DNA of 64,000 nt from Marinobacter nanhaiticus D15-8W (GCF_036511935.1 NZ_AP028878.1:3410001-3474000), one strand, 5' to 3'. Shown: positions 27,939 to 37,434, counted from the first letter of the stretch. The notes: generated by a model from the sequence alone, not told the origin. Numbers and translations: made by a program.

Positions 27939-28684
27939 GCTGTGTTCGATCACTTGTCGCAGTCAGTTTGCTTGCCTCTATTGGTGTCTCAACGGCGGTG
28001 ACAGCTCAGGAAATGATCTCCGACACCACCGCTCGTAAGCAGCCGCTCACAACCTGGGGTGTTCAATTCGAGGAATTTGAGTACCGCTACAGCGACGATG
28101 ACGAGGAGCTGGGCGTCTGGAATGCGGATGCCTTCTATGGCACTGACGATTTTAAAGTCCGGTTGCTCACAACCGGCGAATACGAAATAGAGGAGCAGGC
28201 CTACGAAACGCTGGAAAACCAGTTGGTCGGCCAGATCCCCATTTCCAAGTTCTTCGACGCCAAAGCGGGCGTGCGTTTCGATACTCCGGAAGGGCCGGAC
28301 CGGACATACGCCGTTCTCGGTGTCGCCGGCCTGGCGCCCCAATGGTTTGAGATCGATGCAAACCTGTACATCAGCAACGATGGTGATACGTCAGCCGAAC
28401 TGGACGCTGAGTACGAATTGCTGTTCACCAATTACTGGATCCTGGCGGCAACTCTGGATGCCTCTGTAGCGTTCAGTGAGGATGAAGAGATTGGTGTCGG
28501 CAAAGGATTGGTTTCCACCGAAACCGGCCTCCGGCTCAGCTACGACCTGATAGACCGTGCGTTCTCGCCTTATGTGGGTGTGGTGCACGAGCGTAAGTAT
28601 GGCGATAGTGCCGACCTGGCCGAGGCGAGCGGCGGCGGCACAGAAGATTGGTTTGCCGTAATCGGCGCTCGAATCGCATTCTGA
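27935..28684 (+). CDS. copB: Copper resistance outer-membrane protein CopB
   Basis: This 249-residue protein has a signal peptide ending near AQE and alternating amphipathic strands typical of a beta barrel ending in Phe (ARIAF). It lacks the Met-rich N-terminal region that many CopB proteins have and is shorter than those; that function may be taken over by the Met-rich stretch of CopA. ATGA overlap with copA. A strong terminator follows. Confidence 0.9.
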   Translation: MSCVRSLVAVSLLASIGVSTAVTAQEMISDTTARKQPLTTWGVQFEEFEYRYSDDDEELGVWNADAFYGTDDFKVRLLTTGEYEIEEQAYETLENQLVGQIPISKFFDAKAGVRFDTPEGPDRTYAVLGVAGLAPQWFEIDANLYISNDGDTSAELDAEYELLFTNYWILAATLDASVAFSEDEEIGVGKGLVSTETGLRLSYDLIDRAFSPYVGVVHERKYGDSADLAEASGGGTEDWFAVIGARIAF

Positions 28685-28692
28685 TGCTGAAG

Positions 28693-28719
28693 GGCCATGG
28701 GAAACCCATGGCCTTTTTT
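28693..28719 (+). terminator. Terminator of the cupredoxin-copAB operon
   Basis: A perfect 9-bp stem GGCCATGGG / CCCATGGCC with an AAA loop, followed by TTTTTT, 9 bases after the copB stop. Confidence 0.9.
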
Positions 28720-28767
28720 CGTCTATGATTTGATGTAACTCAAATCCACCGAAAGCATGTGTCCATT

Positions 28768-28786
28768 TTCAGTCGCAGTTCAGGTT
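28768..28786 (+). promoter_or_regulatory. Candidate response-regulator site 3
   Basis: TTCAGTCGCAGTTCAGGTT, 50 bases upstream of the 28836 start and oriented toward it. It suggests that the transporter/ATPase operon is co-regulated with copAB. Confidence 0.6.
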
Positions 28787-28835
28787 GAAGTGTTTTGATA
28801 CAGGGAGAAGTCATCAGGAAGAGAGGTGTCACCCC

Positions 28836-29189
28836 ATGACCAAAGCACACAAAGCAACCAACCAGGAGCAGTTTTTGTTGCGCCGAAAAATGACCGTCGA
28901 GGGGCTTGGAGAGGATCAGTGGGAGGGACTCATCCACGATCTGAATCACCACCCCTGCGTTGATTTCGCCGAGCGTAGGCCAAATGGCACATTGCAGGTG
29001 ACGTACGATGGAACCCACTGGTCCGTCGATGAATTACTGGAACTGATCAAGGCCTACGGTGGCCGATTAAAATCCGGATGGTGGACCCGGCGCAAACTGG
29101 CCTGGTACCGGTTTACCGACGACAACGTCCGAGCTAATGCCAAGCATGAGCCATTCTGCTGCTCGAAAATTCCACCCATGAAAAAATGA
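28836..29189 (+). CDS. Small protein with a degenerate heavy-metal-associated-like domain
   Basis: This 117-residue cytoplasmic protein starts at the ATG at 28836 after GAGAGG. The stretch DQWEGLIHDLNHHPCVDFAERRPNGTLQVTYDGTHWSVDELLELIKAYGG follows the beta-alpha-beta pattern of heavy-metal-associated domains but lacks the CxxC pair; one Cys and two His are in its place. The C-terminal tail has CCSK. It is first gene of an operon with an APC permease and a copper ATPase. A metal chaperone or sensor role is possible but not shown. Confidence 0.6.
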   Translation: MTKAHKATNQEQFLLRRKMTVEGLGEDQWEGLIHDLNHHPCVDFAERRPNGTLQVTYDGTHWSVDELLELIKAYGGRLKSGWWTRRKLAWYRFTDDNVRANAKHEPFCCSKIPPMKK

Positions 29190-29200
29190 CAGGAGGTTGA

Positions 29201-30553
29201 ATGAGTCGGGAACAAGACCGAACCACTCGTTACCAGGAAGGCAGTCTTACTCTCCCGGGAACCGTTATGCTGGGTACCGGCGTCATGATTGGCGCCGGTA
29301 TCTTCGCTTTGACCGGGCAGATGGCGCAGATGACCGGAGTTCTTTTCCCATTGGCGTTTCTCGCTGCCGCGGTGATCGTCGGCTTCAGCGCTTACTCGTA
29401 CATCAAAATCTCCAATGCCTACCCATCAGCCGGGGGCATTGGCATGTACCTGCACAAAGCTTATGGCAACCGGCTACCGACCGCGTTTAATGCTTTGCTG
29501 ATGTATTTTTCGATGGTGATCGCCCAGAGCTTTCTTGCGCGCACCTTCGGTTCCTACACCATGCAACTTTTCGGCGGGGATGACAGTGGCCGCATGGTGC
29601 CTATTCTCGGCGTGGGGCTCATTCTGGCGGCCTTTCTGATCAACCTGCTGGGCAATCGGATGATTCAGGGGGTGGCTTCCTTTATAGGGATCCTGAAAAT
29701 CGGCGGCATATTGATTTTCGGTTTGGTCGGGGTCTGGATTGCTGACTCGATCTCGGTTGATTTTTCCGATCCGGGAGAAACAGGAACGATTGGTAATTTT
29801 CTCGGTGCGACCGCACTGGGCATCTTGGCGTTCAAGGGCTTTACCACCATTACGAACAGCGGCTCGGAAGTCATCGACCCCAAGCGGAATGTAGGGCGAG
29901 CTATCATTATTTCCATCGCAGCCTGCGTGGTGATCTACACCCTGGTCGGTTTTGCCGTTGCCAGCAATCTGTCCCTGGCGGAAATCATCAAGACGCAGGA
30001 CTACTCCCTCGCGGCCGCTGCGCGCCCCGCATTGGGCGAGTATGGCGTCTGGTTTACCGTTGCCATTGCGATGATGGCCACCGCCGGAGGCATTCTGGCC
30101 AGTATTTTCGCCGTCTCACGCATGTTGGCCATGCTGACTGAAATGAAGCTGGTCCCCCACAGCCATTTCGGCATGCCGGGAAGCATCCAGAAGCACACGC
30201 TGGTTTATACCGTGGTGCTTGGTCTTATCCTCACGGCCTTCTTCGACCTATCCCGAATTGCAGCGCTGGGCATCATTTTTTACCTGATCATGGACATTGC
30301 TATCCATTGGGGCGTTCTGCGCTATTTGCGGAAGGATGTGAAGGCCAGTGTGTGGGTGCCTACGATGGCAATTGTTCTGGATTTGCTCGCTCTTGGTGGC
30401 TTCGTTTGGGTCAAACTGAATACTGACCCGTTTGTGATCGGCGTAGCGGTTGTCACCATGGCTGTGATTGCCGTGGCTGAACAGGTTTTTCTTAAAAGGG
30501 CCGCCAATGCTGGGCAGCTAGGGCAGGAGGAATCTCATGCTCATCATCACTGA
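29201..30553 (+). CDS. APC-family amino acid/cation permease
   Basis: This 450-residue protein has about 12 membrane spans. The first contains the family glycine motif GVMIGAGIFALTGQ. AGGAGG precedes the ATG. The C-terminus ends EESHAHHH, a His-rich tail that could bind metal. Most relatives carry amino acids. Its place between a metal-domain protein and a copper ATPase, under a shared regulatory site, suggests a role in metal stress, such as moving a chelating amino acid. The substrate is unknown. Confidence 0.82.
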   Translation: MSREQDRTTRYQEGSLTLPGTVMLGTGVMIGAGIFALTGQMAQMTGVLFPLAFLAAAVIVGFSAYSYIKISNAYPSAGGIGMYLHKAYGNRLPTAFNALLMYFSMVIAQSFLARTFGSYTMQLFGGDDSGRMVPILGVGLILAAFLINLLGNRMIQGVASFIGILKIGGILIFGLVGVWIADSISVDFSDPGETGTIGNFLGATALGILAFKGFTTITNSGSEVIDPKRNVGRAIIISIAACVVIYTLVGFAVASNLSLAEIIKTQDYSLAAAARPALGEYGVWFTVAIAMMATAGGILASIFAVSRMLAMLTEMKLVPHSHFGMPGSIQKHTLVYTVVLGLILTAFFDLSRIAALGIIFYLIMDIAIHWGVLRYLRKDVKASVWVPTMAIVLDLLALGGFVWVKLNTDPFVIGVAVVTMAVIAVAEQVFLKRAANAGQLGQEESHAHHH

Positions 30554-30583
30554 ATACCAGAATTCGACAGGGAGAGCACTACC

Positions 30584-30811
30584 ATGATGAACAATGACAT
30601 GTTTGGAAACACCATGTGGGCCGGGCACTGGTTGTGGATGCTGGTGATCGCCATTGTGGTGGTGATTCCGGCTTGGCGTATCTGCCAGCGAACAGGTTAC
30701 CCGGGGTGGTTGGGCGGGTTGATACTCATCCCCATCGTCAACCTTGTTCTACTCTACTTCATCGCATTTGCAGACTGGCCCTCCGACAAAACAGGAGATC
30801 GCAATGGCTGA
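30584..30811 (+). CDS. Small two-span membrane protein
   Basis: This 75-residue protein has two hydrophobic segments ([41 protein letters not shown]), with [11 protein letters not shown] between them. The pattern is seen in small DUF805-like or signal-peptidase-associated proteins. It ends 8 bases inside the copper ATPase gene, so it is translationally coupled to it. The function is unknown; an ATPase partner is one option. Confidence 0.7.
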   Translation: MMNNDMFGNTMWAGHWLWMLVIAIVVVIPAWRICQRTGYPGWLGGLILIPIVNLVLLYFIAFADWPSDKTGDRNG

Positions 30812-33158
30812 GCACCATCACGCCCATGATCACCACACCGATAAAGAACCTGGCGAGCACACCGCCAAGGATCCAGTTTGCGGCATGGCAGTGGATCCGC
30901 ATACCGCGGAACACCGCAGCCAGCATGGCGGCAAAACCTGGTACTTCTGCTCTTCACGCTGCCAGTCAAGGTTTGACGAGGATCCGGAACACTACCTCAG
31001 TGGAGAACAGAAGCCGGAAGAAACCGTGGCTCCGGGCACAATGTACACCTGTCCGATGCATCCGGAAATTCGCCAGCAAGGCCCCGGAGATTGCCCCATT
31101 TGCGGCATGGCCCTGGAGCCCGAGCAGGTAAGCCTGGACGACGGGCCTTCGGAAGAACTCAAAGACATGACCCGCCGATTCTGGATCGGCCTGGTGTTGG
31201 CTCTGCCGGTGCTGGTGCTGGAAATGGGTGGGCACCTTACCGGGCTTGATCACATCATTGCCCCGCAAATGTCTAATTGGATTCAACTGGTGTTGGCAAC
31301 GCCTGTGGTGCTCTGGTGCGGTTGGCCCTTCTTCGTCCGGGGTTGGAAATCCGTGGTTAGCCGTAACTTGAACATGTTTACGCTCATTGCCATTGGTACC
31401 GGCGTCGCGCTGATCTACAGCCTGGTGGCAACCCTGGCGCCGCAGACCTTCCCAGGCGCCTTCCGGCAGGAAGACGGGTCGGTCGCCGTCTACTTCGAGG
31501 CGGCTGCTGTCATCGTGGTGCTGGTGCTGCTGGGGCAGGTGCTGGAATTGCGCGCCCGAGAAAAAACCTCCGGCGCCATCAAAGCTCTGTTGGATCTGGC
31601 GCCCGCCACAGCCAGGAAGCTGGATGATGATGGCAGTGAGTCTGATGTGTCGCTGGATCAGGTAAAGGTTGGTGACCGTCTCCGAGTGCGCCCTGGAGAC
31701 AAGGTGCCGCTGGATGGCGAAGTGCTTGAAGGCAGTTCTAACGTGGATGAGTCCATGGTGACCGGTGAGCCCCTGGCGGTTAGTAAGAAATCCGGCGATG
31801 AGGTGATCGGCGGCAGCATCAACCAGCAGGGCAGTTTCATCATGCGCGCCGACAAGGTTGGCCGCGATACCATGCTGTCCCAGATCGTTCAGATGGTGGC
31901 CAGCGCCCAGCGTAGCCGAGCACCGATCCAGGGGCTGGCTGACAAGGTAGCAGGCTGGTTTGTGCCTGCAGTTATTGTGATTGCTATTGTCGCCTTTATT
32001 GCTTGGTCCTTCTTTGGACCCGCACCGCCTATGGCGTTCGGGCTGATTGCAGCGGTCAGTGTTCTGATCATTGCCTGCCCTTGCGCACTTGGCCTGGCGA
32101 CGCCCATGTCCATCATGGTGGGTGTCGGACGCGGTGCCCAGAGTGGCGTGCTCATTCGCGATGCGGAAGCTCTGGAACGTATGGAGAAGGTGGACACCGT
32201 GGTGGTGGATAAAACCGGCACGCTGACAGAGGGCAAGCCGCAAGTCACCCGGCTTGTCGCGGCCAACGGGTTCGATGACAGTAGTCTCATGCGTTATGCA
32301 GGCGGCCTGGAGAAAGGCAGTGAGCACCCACTGGCTCACGCCATACTCGATAGAGCCAAGGGCATGGACCTGAAGCTTCCGGATGCGGAAGACTTTGACT
32401 CTCCGAATGGTAAAGGGGTTGCCGGTCGAATAGACGGCAAGCGGGTGCTACTTGGTAACCGCCTTCTCATGGAGTCGGAAAATGTCGACACCACGCGATT
32501 TGACGACGACGCCGACCAGCTCCGAAAAGATGGTGCTACCGTGATTTTTGCTGCTGTCGACGGAAACGTCGCAGGGTTGCTGGCGATTGCCGATCCGGTC
32601 AAGGAAACCACCGAAGCCGCTATTTCCGCGCTGCAAAAAGACGGCATCCGGGTGGTCATGCTGACCGGCGATAACCGCACTTCAGCTGAAGCAGTTGCCC
32701 GAAAACTGCATATCGACGAAGTGGAAGCGGAAGTCCTGCCGGAAGATAAGGGCAAGATCGTCCAGCGCCTGAAAGACGAAGGCCGTGTTGTCGTGATGGC
32801 GGGTGACGGCGTAAACGATGCGCCTGCACTGGCAACGGCGGATGTCGGTGTGGCCATGGGCACCGGGACCGATGTCGCCATCGAAAGCGCCGGCATTACG
32901 CTGCTACGCGGCGACCTGATGGGCATTGTCGAGGCGCGCCGTTTGTCTCTGGCGACCATGCGCAATATCCGTCAGAACCTGTTTTTCGCCTTCGTTTACA
33001 ACTCCGCCGGTGTTCCGATAGCGGCAGGGGTTTTGTACCCGTTTTTCGGGATACTGCTGTCGCCCATTTTTGCAGCGGCCGCCATGTCGCTGTCCTCGGT
33101 CAGCGTGATCGTGAATGCGCTGCGTTTGAGGGTGGTGAAACTCGGGTCAAAGCAATGA
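30804..33158 (+). CDS. Copper-translocating P1B-type ATPase with YHS and metal-binding N-terminal domains
   Basis: This 784-residue ATPase starts at the ATG at 30804. N-terminal modules: a His-rich head, a YHS domain ([15 protein letters not shown]...[12 protein letters not shown], about 22-60) and a heavy-metal-binding domain ([26 protein letters not shown], about 80-106), in place of classic CxxC domains. Core motifs: ACPCALGL in the transport helix (Cu specificity), [11 protein letters not shown] (phosphorylated Asp), HP of the N domain (GSEHPLAHA) and [10 protein letters not shown]. It exports Cu(I) or Ag(I) to the periplasm, where the cupredoxin and multicopper oxidase act. Confidence 0.94.
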   Translation: MAEHHHAHDHHTDKEPGEHTAKDPVCGMAVDPHTAEHRSQHGGKTWYFCSSRCQSRFDEDPEHYLSGEQKPEETVAPGTMYTCPMHPEIRQQGPGDCPICGMALEPEQVSLDDGPSEELKDMTRRFWIGLVLALPVLVLEMGGHLTGLDHIIAPQMSNWIQLVLATPVVLWCGWPFFVRGWKSVVSRNLNMFTLIAIGTGVALIYSLVATLAPQTFPGAFRQEDGSVAVYFEAAAVIVVLVLLGQVLELRAREKTSGAIKALLDLAPATARKLDDDGSESDVSLDQVKVGDRLRVRPGDKVPLDGEVLEGSSNVDESMVTGEPLAVSKKSGDEVIGGSINQQGSFIMRADKVGRDTMLSQIVQMVASAQRSRAPIQGLADKVAGWFVPAVIVIAIVAFIAWSFFGPAPPMAFGLIAAVSVLIIACPCALGLATPMSIMVGVGRGAQSGVLIRDAEALERMEKVDTVVVDKTGTLTEGKPQVTRLVAANGFDDSSLMRYAGGLEKGSEHPLAHAILDRAKGMDLKLPDAEDFDSPNGKGVAGRIDGKRVLLGNRLLMESENVDTTRFDDDADQLRKDGATVIFAAVDGNVAGLLAIADPVKETTEAAISALQKDGIRVVMLTGDNRTSAEAVARKLHIDEVEAEVLPEDKGKIVQRLKDEGRVVVMAGDGVNDAPALATADVGVAMGTGTDVAIESAGITLLRGDLMGIVEARRLSLATMRNIRQNLFFAFVYNSAGVPIAAGVLYPFFGILLSPIFAAAAMSLSSVSVIVNALRLRVVKLGSKQ

Positions 33159-33182
33159 ACTTCTGAATCATTGGAGGTAGCT

Positions 33183-33569
33183 ATGTCATACACGATCGAT
33201 CGAGTTATCAAAGATGTCGATTTCGAGGACGTGGACAGAAGAGCGCGTCAGGCCCTCACTGATCACGGGTTCGGTGTGCTGACAGAAATTGATGTCAAAG
33301 CCACCATGAAGAAAAAGCTGGACAAGGATATGTTGGCCTATCGGATTCTGGGGGCCTGCAATCCTGGCATGGCCTGGGAAGCCATTGGTGTGGAGCCTCG
33401 CGTGGGTGCCATGCTGCCTTGTAACGTTATTCTTCGAGAGGTTTCGGAGGGTATTGAGGTGAGTGCAGTGGATCCAGTGGCTTCCATGAGCGCCATCGAT
33501 AATGACGAGCTCAAGCAGGTTGCTGGGAAGGTCAGGGATATGCTCTCTGAGGTTGTCGAATCGATCTGA
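33183..33569 (+). CDS. DUF302 family protein
   Basis: This 128-residue protein starts at the ATG at 33183 after GGAGG (an ATG four codons earlier is less well placed). It has the DUF302 core (ALTDHGFGVLTEIDVKATMKKKLDKDMLAYRILGACNPGMAWEAI) with a conserved Cys. It is often found in copper or sulfur gene sets; the biochemical role is unknown. It lies 24 bases after the ATPase, so is in its operon. Confidence 0.85.
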   Translation: MSYTIDRVIKDVDFEDVDRRARQALTDHGFGVLTEIDVKATMKKKLDKDMLAYRILGACNPGMAWEAIGVEPRVGAMLPCNVILREVSEGIEVSAVDPVASMSAIDNDELKQVAGKVRDMLSEVVESI

Positions 33570-33744
33570 AGCCAGTAGAGGCGTCGATTTGCTGGAGTGC
33601 CTCCGGTTTACAATGGGTAAGCAAACTAGCCAGGCGAGCCCCTAGCCCAGCTGAACACTGGAAATGCAAATAGGACTTCTAATTTGATGACGGGATATCT
33701 ACTGGATGTCAGTCATACTTTGGAGAAGCAAAAAGGGAAAAGAT

Positions 33745-34203
33745 ATGGATATAAAGACCTTTGGACAACTGATCGACTGGACGCGCGATCTGCACTCACA
33801 TCTGGCGAGCTGCCTGTCCCATTGCGCAACAAAGCACGAAGAAGAACGGGCCCGTGCGCTGTTGGATTATCTGGCAACTCATGAATCGGAAATAGAGCGG
33901 ATCGTGAACGAGTTTGAGCACCAAGGGGATAAGAAGGCACTGGAAACTAGGGTGTACGACTACCTGTCCCATAATCCGATCAAAACTCATCGAACCTGTG
34001 ACGAGCCTTACGCGAAGCTTGATTTTGATGGTATCTGCCGGGAGGTGTTCGACTTTCATGATCAGATTATTGATCTCTACAAAACGCTGATTGGAAAAGC
34101 CGAAATTCCAGAAGCAAAAGAGCTGTTCGAATCTCTTTTGGCGATGGAGGAAAATGAGTCGATGAGACTGGCTCGTCAGGTTGGCCGAATGCAGGATCTA
34201 TGA
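33745..34203 (+). CDS. All-helical, ferritin-like protein of unknown function
   Basis: This 152-residue protein is rich in long helices with regularly placed His and Glu (LHSHLASCLSHCATKHEEERARALLDYLATHESEIERIV; FDFHDQIIDLY; AMEENES). The pattern suggests a four-helix bundle that may bind metal, as in ferritin-like or hemerythrin-like proteins. The ATG at 33745 follows AAGGGAAAAG. It is 175 bases downstream of the DUF302 gene. I do not recognise a named family with certainty. Confidence 0.65.
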   Translation: MDIKTFGQLIDWTRDLHSHLASCLSHCATKHEEERARALLDYLATHESEIERIVNEFEHQGDKKALETRVYDYLSHNPIKTHRTCDEPYAKLDFDGICREVFDFHDQIIDLYKTLIGKAEIPEAKELFESLLAMEENESMRLARQVGRMQDL

Positions 34204-34263
34204 GATCCGAGCACTTTTGCTGACGGCTTAATCCCTTTGAATGTTTCCAATTGAGGCTCACCT

Positions 34264-35613
34264 TCACACCTCAAAGACGGGCGCAAAGCCACCTCCCGGC
34301 GTTCGAAAGTTGGTGGCCTGGCCCTGGTACACACGGGCAGCGGCAAGCAGATGTTGCCCGGCATAGGTGTACAAACGGATATCGACCTTTCTGGTGGTGA
34401 CCGTGCCATCCACTCTCAGGGTGCGTTCTCCGGCGGGAACGAAGTTCTGCGCGATGTAATCACCCTTCAGGATCTCTTCGAAAACGCGGCGGGTTAGTTT
34501 TTCGCCCCGATAGACGCCCTTGCTGCCATGGCCCGCTACCGGTTTGAAAAACAGTTTACGCCGGTTGCTCCACAACTCCGCCTCATCACTTGCTGAAACC
34601 AGCCGGGTCTTCGGTACAGCTCTATCCAGAAATCCTGCCTCGGTTTCACTCAGGCCCCAGTCGCGCAGGGTTTGGGCATCAGATAGCAGGATCAGGTTCC
34701 GTTTGTCGGCCATCAGCGCATGGGCGCGTGGATTGGGCGTGACGACCGCCGCGCCGTCGAGGTAGGCGCGCCTCAGCGCCCCAAGAGCCGGGGCCTCCAA
34801 GCCAAAATCCACCAAGCGGTTGTACACCATGTCGATAGGCTTGCCGTGGGCGCTCAGAGCGCCATCAACATACTCAAGCTCCGATGGGTCGAGGATCAAG
34901 GTCTCAATGCCTCTGGCCTGGAATAACTGCTGGGCCAGTTGGAATTCCGGGAACATAAACTGGGATTCAGGGGCATCGTCCACAATGGCCAGGCAACCGG
35001 GCGTCGAGTCGCCACCTTGCCGTTGCCACTCCTGCTGGAACATGGCAAACACCGCGTCCTCGAACCCATCCAGTGCACGGTTGGTGCCAGCGGTCTGCTG
35101 GGACGGGTCACAGCATCGGTGTTGAGCCCGGGCCAATACCGTGTTCAGAAATGCGCCGCCGGCGTTGGTGTTGATTTCGATCAGCTGAGGCCCGTTCTCG
35201 CCCAGGTGAAAGTCGTAGCCCATGAAGGCCCCGATGGGGCCTGGATCAAAACCGGCGATGTCCGGCGCCCAGGATAGAGCCCTTTCGCGGTAGGACGGAA
35301 GCTCGGTAGCCGATTCGATCGCCTGGACGATCCGCTCCATCGTTGCGATGTCCGCCTGGGGTACAAAAACCGGCGTGTTTGAAAAAAAGTGGTGGAGCTC
35401 GGGAGCCGCCGACAGTTCATGCCCGGCCTCTGAAAACTGCTTTTTGAGGCTGTCGGTGAGCGCTTTTCGGTCAAGAGTGATGCAATAACACTGCCGGTTG
35501 AGCCGGTCGGCGCGGGATTTGGGTGTCCGCTGGTTTCCCCGGGGTACGTCTTGCATTGGTCGTCCATGGTCATTGTGAATCGTTCGACCTTGATTCTGGT
35601 CAAACGAATGCAT
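34264..35613 (-). CDS. ATP-grasp-like protein of unknown substrate
   Basis: This protein has about 449 residues from the ATG at 35613; another ATG at 35556 is possible and no clear ribosome site decides. Features: IEINTNAGGAFLN in the first half, FKPVAGHGSKGVYRGEKLTRRVF and DIRLYTYAGQHLLAAARVYQG near the end. These fit an ATP-grasp fold (phosphate-loop-like Gly-rich strand, metal-binding Glu/Asn). Family members join amines or thiols to carboxylates. A product that chelates metal is an attractive idea but purely inferred. It is convergent with the 33745 gene and divergent from the DUF2933 operon. Confidence 0.65.
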   Translation of the reverse strand: MHSFDQNQGRTIHNDHGRPMQDVPRGNQRTPKSRADRLNRQCYCITLDRKALTDSLKKQFSEAGHELSAAPELHHFFSNTPVFVPQADIATMERIVQAIESATELPSYRERALSWAPDIAGFDPGPIGAFMGYDFHLGENGPQLIEINTNAGGAFLNTVLARAQHRCCDPSQQTAGTNRALDGFEDAVFAMFQQEWQRQGGDSTPGCLAIVDDAPESQFMFPEFQLAQQLFQARGIETLILDPSELEYVDGALSAHGKPIDMVYNRLVDFGLEAPALGALRRAYLDGAAVVTPNPRAHALMADKRNLILLSDAQTLRDWGLSETEAGFLDRAVPKTRLVSASDEAELWSNRRKLFFKPVAGHGSKGVYRGEKLTRRVFEEILKGDYIAQNFVPAGERTLRVDGTVTTRKVDIRLYTYAGQHLLAAARVYQGQATNFRTPGGGFAPVFEV

Positions 35614-35627
35614 GTTACGCAACTGTT

Positions 35628-35646
35628 TTCAGGCCTGTTTCAGCTT
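35628..35646 (+). promoter_or_regulatory. Candidate response-regulator site 5
   Basis: TTCAGGCCTGTTTCAGCTT, with both TTCAG half-sites at the same 11-base phase but CTT in place of GTT. It lies between the ATP-grasp gene and the DUF2933 operon, 58 bases before the latter. Confidence 0.5.
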
Positions 35647-35704
35647 GGTGTGGTGGACTGATCGATAATAACCATATCTGAGTTTTCTCAAAAAGGACCC
35701 GCTC

Positions 35705-35926
35705 ATGGATCGACGCTTCAAAATCACCTTGGCAATATTTGCCGTTATCGCACTGGTCTTACTCTGGGGAGAACACAAGGTTCATCTGCTTGGCGCTTTG
35801 CCTTGGCTGATACTGCTTGCCTGCCCACTGATCCACATCTTTATGCATGGTGGGCACGGCGGACATGGAGGGCATCGCCATCAAGTAGAGCAATCTGGCA
35901 AAAGCGTAGAACGGCGTGATGACTAG
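35705..35926 (+). CDS. DUF2933 small membrane protein
   Basis: This 73-residue protein has two hydrophobic segments and a Gly/His-rich tail (HIFMHGGHGGHGGHRHQ), the DUF2933 hallmark found in copper and zinc islands. The tail is likely cytoplasmic and metal-binding. It overlaps the next gene by 8 bases. Confidence 0.85.
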   Translation: MDRRFKITLAIFAVIALVLLWGEHKVHLLGALPWLILLACPLIHIFMHGGHGGHGGHRHQVEQSGKSVERRDD

Positions 35927-36584
35927 TGGCACTTCGGATTATGGCCTTTGGAGCCTGGTGGTTTTGAATTCAGCGATTTTCATCTTCTTCGCCTTCAGTT
36001 TCTTCAAACCACAGACCCGCCGGGACTGGCGTTCGTTTGGTGCCTTCAGCGCGTTTCTGGTGGCACTGTTCACCGAGATGTACGGGTTCCCGCTGACGCT
36101 CTACTTCCTCTCCGGCTGGCTGCAGAGCCAGTATCCCGACGTTAACTGGTTGGCTCACGACAGTGGCCACTTGCTGGAAATGCTGTTTGGTTGGAAGGGG
36201 TCCCCACACTTTGGGCCGTTTCATCTCTTGAGCACAGTGTTTATTGGCCTCGGGTTTTATCTGATTGCGGCTGGCTGGCGTACCCTGTATGCCGCGCAAA
36301 AGGCAGGGCAGTTGGCCGCAACCGGCCTGTATGCCCACGTTCGCCACCCCCAGTATTCCGGCTTCGTGCTCATCATGTTCGGTTTTCTCCTGCAGTGGCC
36401 AACGCTGCTGACGCTGGCCATGTTCCCGGTGCTGGTGTGGATGTACTCGCGCCTGTCTATTCACGAGGAGCGTGAAACAGAAAAAGCGTTCGGCTCCGAT
36501 TGGCGGGCCTATGCAGCCAGAACTCCCCGTTTTATTCCGCAATTGAGGAATTTGAGGCGCAAGGAAATCGAGGAACAAGAATGA
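35919..36584 (+). CDS. Isoprenylcysteine methyltransferase-family membrane protein
   Basis: This 221-residue protein has about five membrane segments and the conserved C-terminal ICMT/phospholipid methyltransferase signature (GLYAHVRHPQYSGFVLIMFGFLLQWPT ... EERETEKAFGSDWRAYAARTPRFIP). It is expected to bind SAM at the membrane face. ICMT-like genes are frequent in heavy-metal islands, with unknown substrates. It overlaps DUF2933 (8 bases) and the cytochrome gene (ATGA, 4 bases). Confidence 0.82.
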   Translation: MTSGTSDYGLWSLVVLNSAIFIFFAFSFFKPQTRRDWRSFGAFSAFLVALFTEMYGFPLTLYFLSGWLQSQYPDVNWLAHDSGHLLEMLFGWKGSPHFGPFHLLSTVFIGLGFYLIAAGWRTLYAAQKAGQLAATGLYAHVRHPQYSGFVLIMFGFLLQWPTLLTLAMFPVLVWMYSRLSIHEERETEKAFGSDWRAYAARTPRFIPQLRNLRRKEIEEQE

Positions 36585-37003
36585 TGCATGTGGTAACTAT
36601 CTCAGCAGGCGTTCTTGCTGTCGCACTAATCAGCGGCTGCGGTAAACAGACGGTGGATGACCGCTGGTACACACAGGCCCAGGTCGAACGCGGCGCAGTG
36701 GTCTTCGACGACAACTGCGCAAGCTGCCATGGCGGAAATGCCCAAGGCGCTTTCAATTGGAAAAAGACCCTGAAGGATGGCTCCTATCCGCCGCCACCGC
36801 TCAACGGAACAGGCCATGCCTGGCACCATTCCTTCGACACGCTGATGGGTACAATTAGTCAAGGTGGCGCCCCCATGGGTGGGAAAATGCCGGCCTTCGC
36901 AGACGAGCTCTCCAGGGACGATCAAAAAGCCGCTATCGCCTATTTCCAAAGCAAATGGGAAAAGCGGATCTACGAAGCATGGTCTGAAAGGAGTGGGCTC
37001 TGA
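36581..37003 (+). CDS. c-type cytochrome lipoprotein
   Basis: This 140-residue protein starts at the ATG at 36581 overlapping the methyltransferase stop. A lipobox (LISGC, Cys20) and one heme site CASCH (46-50) are present, with a Met-rich loop (GGAPMGGKMPAF) that can supply the second heme ligand. It is translationally coupled to the ICMT-like gene, so the two likely work together. This is the second cytochrome lipoprotein in the island. Confidence 0.88.
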   Translation: MMHVVTISAGVLAVALISGCGKQTVDDRWYTQAQVERGAVVFDDNCASCHGGNAQGAFNWKKTLKDGSYPPPPLNGTGHAWHHSFDTLMGTISQGGAPMGGKMPAFADELSRDDQKAAIAYFQSKWEKRIYEAWSERSGL

Positions 37004-37030
37004 TACTCAGTTGTTCAGGCAATAAAATGA

Positions 37031-37066
37031 AACCGACCCCGATACTTACAGGGTCGGTTCTTATTT
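37031..37066 (+). terminator. Terminator after the cytochrome gene
   Basis: A perfect 9-bp stem AACCGACCC / GGGTCGGTT, 27 bases after the stop, followed by CTTATTT. Confidence 0.75.
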
Positions 37067-37088
37067 CTCTCAACTTATAATCTTCGAT

Positions 37089-37331
37089 TCATGAGTGCTT
37101 GTGGCTCATCGTTTCTACATTCTGTTCACTGTGCTGATTGTGTTCGGTATTTATTTTACTTGAATTCTTTTTCGTTCTAGCATGCTCTTTGAAATTTTTT
37201 GTAAATCGGATTTCGACCGTTTTGTTCGGATAAGTGCGAGCCTCATTAATACGGTCTGCCAAGCCTGAGTTGGCCGAAGCCATTGTTGAAAAAAAAGCTG
37301 CGATTGCTGTGATTACCATTACTTTTTTCAT
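37089..37331 (-). CDS. Small exported basic protein
   Basis: This 80-residue protein has a signal peptide (MKKVMVITAIAAFFSTMASA). The mature part is Lys/Asn/His-rich and ends EHNQHSEQNVETMSHKHS. The gene is clearly more AT-rich than its neighbours, a sign of separate origin. Candidate site 4 lies 37 bases upstream. No family is recognised; periplasmic metal binding through the His-rich end is possible. Confidence 0.7.
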   Translation of the reverse strand: MKKVMVITAIAAFFSTMASANSGLADRINEARTYPNKTVEIRFTKNFKEHARTKKNSSKINTEHNQHSEQNVETMSHKHS

Positions 37332-37367
37332 GACCTTTCCCCTTTAACCTTAAAATCAGTTGATTAT

Positions 37368-37386
37368 TTCAGCCTGAGTTCAGGTT
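37368..37386 (+). promoter_or_regulatory. Candidate response-regulator site 4
   Basis: TTCAGCCTGAGTTCAGGTT, nearly identical to site 1 (17 of 19 bases on aligned strands). It lies between two small exported-protein genes, upstream of the 37331 start. Its half-site orientation is opposite to that gene, unlike most other sites. Confidence 0.5.
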
Positions 37387-37434
37387 CGTATGGTTAGATT
37401 GTTAACGTCTCCATGAGTTAACTTGGCCGCAGGG

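Noticed and set aside
30966..32339. 457-codon open frame on the minus strand
   Set aside because: It is antisense to the copper P-type ATPase, has no recognisable domain and no ribosome site.
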